Shown: in pieces, positions 42,154 through 45,441 of the stretch
How the letters are laid out: each line of letters starts with the position of its first letter
Position numbering within the stretch: the stretch's first letter is position 1
From: Phycisphaerae bacterium
GTDB lineage: Bacteria > Planctomycetota > Phycisphaerae > UBA1845
DNA: 45,441 nucleotides
Assembly: GCA_029260055.1 (NCBI GenBank)
Contig: JAJDDX010000400.1
Span: 1 to 45,441 of the forward strand
Direction: 5' to 3'
Made by a program: the position numbers and the translations under genes
Notes under the pieces: model-generated
Databases searched by the model: none
Told to the model about the DNA's origin: nothing
Seen by the model: the letters and a program-made list of their open reading frames with translations, nothing else

Positions 42154-42217
42154 CGAGCCGTCGGCCTCGGCCGGCGGCTCGGCCTTTGCGCGGAGGACTT
42201 GATTCCTCCCTCCGCGC
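42154..42217. terminator. Two GC-rich hairpins after the EF-G-like gene
   Basis: The first hairpin (42154-42181) has 12 or more pairs with one G-U and is followed by CCTTT. The second (42188-42217) has a perfect 9-bp stem GCGCGGAGG/CCTCCGCGC. They lie between convergent genes and could stop both transcripts. Confidence 0.5.
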
Positions 42218-42401
42218 CGCCATGCCATTTAGACCCGCGACACGGGCAAGCCGTCCACACTGAAGACCGTGGACCTGTGTGGAGGCTCGTGACCTTCCGA
42301 TCGACGGCGCGTTTGATGCATCCGGGAGCGGGCGGCAGAGCGGCTGTTGTCATCGGGTCGTCGCGGATCCGCGAGGTCAAGAGCTCAAAGTCAGAAGGGC
42401 A

Positions 42402-43853
42402 TCATGGGGCCGCTGCTCCCCGCGCCTCTTGGAGCCGGTGCCTGCAAAGCGATTGCATCGCCATCGCGGTCGTCAGAGCCTTCGAGACCCAAACCGCCTG
42501 CGCACCACCATCGAAGCGGCCTCGAAAGAACGCTCCCTCCTCCCACGCCCCGGTCACCGGATCCTGCTCACCAAGAAGATAAGCCGCGGCGGCGTCAACC
42601 ATTTGCCCATCGGATCCGGCGCTCGACAATGCCAAGACAGCGAACGCGGTGTTCAAGTGCGGATCACCCCGATCCCAGAAGCAGTGCCCCTCCGGCGTGA
42701 ACTCAGCGGAGGTCACGAGGTCCTGTGTCAGCAGGTCGACGGCCGGCCCGAGAGCCGAGACACCGCCCTCGCGAAACGCCCGAACTACACAGTAATGAAG
42801 GGCGAGGTTATCCGGATAGTAGAGGCTGATGTCGCGTGGCGCGCGGACATGGGCCTGCTCCTCGATGGCGGCGTTGATGATCCGCACGGCGTCCGCTGCA
42901 CCGGGCGTATCGAGTCGATCGAACCGGCCGAGCGCGTAGAGGACGTTCACGTTCACGATCAGATCGACATCATTGGGTCTCGGATCTGCAGAATCGTCTC
43001 GGTAAGCCAGCCACGTCAAGAACGCCCCGCTCGATTGGGGAAGCCAAGACGCGTCATTGCGCCTGGGAACTTGGCCAAGGTCTCGCCAATCCACAAAGAA
43101 CCGGTCGAACCGCGTGTTGACGGGCTCCCCGCCGTCGAGTCGGGCATGGTCCAGCAGGACAGCGTAGATGGTGGCCGTATCGTCGGCATCGGATGCGATC
43201 CCAAACGATTCCGGGAAGAAGGAGACGTTGACGGGCGCTCGGTTACCCATGAGCTACGGCCCCTCCCCGTATCTGGTGCTGATGCCTTCCAGGAGCAGGT
43301 CACCCGGTAACCAATGCGGTCGGTGGCGGGGCCAAAAGCCGAACGTGCCTTCATCCGGGCTCGCGGGGCCGGCTTGAAACCGGAGCATCAAATCCACAGC
43401 GGCGATGCGCATCTTTCGAGCGTCTTCGATGTCGGCGTCGGTCAACCCTAGAACTTCCTGGTTTTCCTCGGTTATCAGTGTCAGGGCATGATGGATGAAC
43501 GTCGCCACAAAGGGCGATGCATCACGGATGAACCCTTGGACGCCGCCGAGCCCAAAGCACTGCGGCCAGTCACCTGCATAGTCGATTTGCCGCGGGGTAA
43601 GAGCGTCGACGCCGAGCTGGGTCTCATTCAGATACCGGAGCGCGAGACGTATCGGAGGCAGTGTTTCGACGGGCGCTTCCACGTGAGGGCCTGAACAGTC
43701 TTCTTGGAGCAACCCGAGGAGCCCGCAGCCTCCAAGCGAAAGGACGAAAGCAGGCAGCACCAGGCAATAAGGACCGACCAGGAGAGCCGGACGCACGGTC
43801 TCGGTCTTTCGGGCGGCACAGAAATCGGCGTTCTCCAGGCGTTCGGCTTCCAA
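42402..43853 (-). pseudogene. Alpha/alpha-toroid lipoprotein gene interrupted by an in-frame TAG
   Basis: Two open segments in the same frame (43254-43853 and 42402-43250) are separated by TAG (43254-43256) and one sense codon. Read through, they make one protein of about 480 residues. The N terminus carries a lipoprotein signal with lipobox SLGGC; TTG 43853 or GTG 43796 could start it. After the stop the sequence continues smoothly (LMGNRAPVNVSFFPESFGIA). The rest is helical with repeats like VNVNVLYALGRF and HLNTAFAVLALSSAG, which fits a prenyltransferase/squalene-cyclase-type alpha/alpha toroid. No catalytic motif is recognised. A TGG to TAG change would explain the break, but readthrough or a sequencing error is not excluded. 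The downstream ATG at 43250 has no good ribosome site. Confidence 0.7.
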
Positions 43854-43928
43854 GCTTCACCTCGGCGGCTTGCCCCTATCCGTGCCCAACGATCTCGCAG
43901 GTGCCCCTAATAATCCCGCCTCTTGCGA

Positions 43929-45056
43929 TCAGGGAATCTTCGTAGCCGCCTTCCCAAGCCACGCCATAAGCGCTCTGATGATGCTGTCTTCGCGAGCAAG
44001 GCTCTCGACCACGAACAGCACCGCCGGCACCACGAATGGCCCCACAAACCGCAAGATGCTCCGTGTGTCAAACGGCCACACTGGCAGCTTCCGCACGGTT
44101 TCGTACAGCCCGACGATACTACCGATATTCTGAGCCGGTTCCATCGCCAACGCGTCACCCCGCGATTCCGAGCGAAGTCGGTCGTAGTAATGGTTGAATG
44201 CCCTGTTCAGTTCATCCATGGCCTCCGTTTTGCGCTCGCGCATTCTGTGATTGGCCTTCGAAAGAGGCGTGATCAACAGAATAGGAGCACAGGCGTAGAC
44301 CAACGCGTAAATGAGGATATAGGCCGGCTCCGTTCGCGCAAGCGGGTCAAAAAGAAACAGGATCGCGAAGAAGATCAGACTTAGTGTTACGAAGTAGTTG
44401 ATGGCCAACGCAAGTCGGCCGAGCGAACCGAGCCCACCGCATCGATCCGGGTGGAGAGGCTGGACACGGATGTCCACCCAGCTGATTACCCGTCTGAGCA
44501 CCCATGCCGTCACGGCGCACTTGTAAAGGACGACAGACAGCATGAAGAAATCCAGTAGGACGAAGAGCCGTCCGAAGATACTGAGCCAGCCCCCGCCTTT
44601 CCCAAGCCAGGTGCCTTCCTTCAAGGGGTAGTTCACGATGTTGATGGCAAGGGCTATGACCAATGCGATAATGGGCACCCACACGATGTTGTACCGTTGC
44701 TCCGCGACGCGCAACTTTTCCAGGTACGCATCGCGACTTTCGTCCGGAATGATCTTCCTGGCATGGAGCTTCTCCAGCGTGTCCTGGATAGTGTTGTAGA
44801 GATGGCACAGAAGACCCGCACCAACCGGACCCAAGAAGCCCAAGTTGATCGAGTCAACCACGAACGTGTGCGTCAGTTCGACGCTGCCAACACCGGGAAG
44901 CCTTCCTGCGACCAAGAACACCAAGCAGAGGACGCCGTAAGTCCCTGCAAAGTAGACAAGTCCCGTGAAAACAGGGTTGCCTCTGGAAACGATTGTGACC
45001 GCCCTGTAGACCAAGTCATTCCGGGTTGGGTCGATCTTGGGTAAGTCGTCCGACAT
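43929..45056 (-). CDS. Multi-pass membrane protein, unknown function
   Basis: 375 residues; GGAGG lies 6 bases before the ATG at 45056. Seven or so hydrophobic segments are seen (for example GLVYFAGTYGVLCLVFLVAG, VPIIALVIALAINIV, FVTLSLIFFAILFLF, LIYALVYACAPILLI). A soluble loop carries QPLHPDRCGGLGSLG, a motif resembling H-P-D-x-x-G-G-L seen in uncharacterised bacterial membrane proteins. A basic, probably helical cytoplasmic stretch follows (KANHRMRERKTEAMDELNRA). No transporter or enzyme family was assigned. The interrupted lipoprotein gene follows 75 bases downstream on the same strand. Confidence 0.75.
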   Translation of the reverse strand: MSDDLPKIDPTRNDLVYRAVTIVSRGNPVFTGLVYFAGTYGVLCLVFLVAGRLPGVGSVELTHTFVVDSINLGFLGPVGAGLLCHLYNTIQDTLEKLHARKIIPDESRDAYLEKLRVAEQRYNIVWVPIIALVIALAINIVNYPLKEGTWLGKGGGWLSIFGRLFVLLDFFMLSVVLYKCAVTAWVLRRVISWVDIRVQPLHPDRCGGLGSLGRLALAINYFVTLSLIFFAILFLFDPLARTEPAYILIYALVYACAPILLITPLSKANHRMRERKTEAMDELNRAFNHYYDRLRSESRGDALAMEPAQNIGSIVGLYETVRKLPVWPFDTRSILRFVGPFVVPAVLFVVESLAREDSIIRALMAWLGKAATKIP

Positions 45057-45287
45057 CAGGTGCCTCCAGTCTGTGCCGCGGACATGGATGGCCCAGGCGA
45101 TCCCGCACAGCCCGAAAGTGCCGCAAGTCGAAATCTCCCAGTTACCGAACCAGAGCCGGTCATCCTACTCGAACGACGTACCCGGGCCAACGGAAATCGG
45201 TGCCTCTCGCCGTACAACGCGGCTCGTGGTCTTCGATCCGTGGATTATGAGTTTGGCCTTGCCATCACACTGACGCTAACGGCTTGG

Positions 45288-45441
45288 CTAGGAGAACTTG
45301 ACGATCAGGGTCTTGGCGTGGTCCGGGTCCACGGCGAAATCGAGCGGCAGGCGCGGACTCGCGACGAAGCGGAGTCGATGCTCGCCGCCACCCGTCTTGA
45401 CGAGTTCCTTGAAGCGAGTCCTGGTGATCCGCCGGTCGTTT
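45288..45441 (-). CDS. 3' end of an unidentified gene (partial)
   Basis: The last 50 codons plus TAG of a minus-strand gene whose start lies beyond the window. The frame (NDRRITRTRFKELVKTGGGE, then HRLRFVASPRLPLDFAVDPD, ending HAKTLIVKFS) has a beta-strand-like pattern and is free of stops to the window edge. Too short to name. The 231 bases between it and the next gene hold nothing recognised. Confidence 0.5.
   Translation of the reverse strand, partial: NDRRITRTRFKELVKTGGGEHRLRFVASPRLPLDFAVDPDHAKTLIVKFS

Overview
The window is GC-rich bacterial DNA and most resembles Planctomycetota, possibly Phycisphaerae-like. That placement is inferred from gene content, not from a marker phylogeny. The signs are a prepilin-type protein, secreted proteins ending in PEP-CTERM, IPTL-CTERM or dockerin-like modules, Cys/Asn/Asp-rich repeats of the D-C-N-x-N-G-x-P-D-E-C-D type, very long exoproteins of 1,500 to 1,900 residues, and a membrane pyrophosphatase with its own signal peptide.

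Layout. 1-5,450: a beta-propeller lipoprotein, a zinc-ribbon membrane protein, a prepilin-like protein, a B12-binding-type radical SAM protein and a UbiE-type methyltransferase. 5,620-12,750: mostly housekeeping, with tRNA-Ser(GGA), a PilZ protein, membrane pyrophosphatase, adenine phosphoribosyltransferase, an SLC13/DASS permease followed by an APS-kinase-like gene, and tRNA-Lys(UUU). 13,030-15,160: an IPTL-CTERM surface protein. 15,160-16,440: about 1.3 kb with no credible gene. 16,436-19,824: a translationally coupled pair encoding a subtilase without signal peptide and a ComEC-type metallo-beta-lactamase-fold protein. This is the best candidate here for an undescribed two-component system, perhaps a conflict or defence module. 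A small two-TM protein and a serine-hydrolase lipoprotein follow.

21,800-39,830: an exoprotein region. Two giant divergent genes (1,894 and 1,518 residues, the second a secreted subtilase) share a C-terminal dockerin-like module. They are followed by two membrane proteins, an FG-GAP-like repeat protein with a dockerin, a PEP-CTERM protein flanked by a Kazal-domain lipoprotein and a relic of a second Kazal gene, and a membrane-anchored alpha/beta hydrolase. 39,980-45,441: an EF-G-like GTPase, a toroid-fold lipoprotein gene interrupted by one in-frame TAG, a multi-pass membrane protein and the 3' end of an unknown gene.

The exoproteins probably form part of an extracellular or surface programme, since three kinds of C-terminal attachment signal occur within 25 kb. 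The permease and APS-kinase-like gene look like a sulfate uptake/activation pair, but both carry changed signature motifs. Promoters were found by eye from -35/-10 spacing and are tentative; start codons were chosen mainly from Shine-Dalgarno matches and signal-peptide logic.
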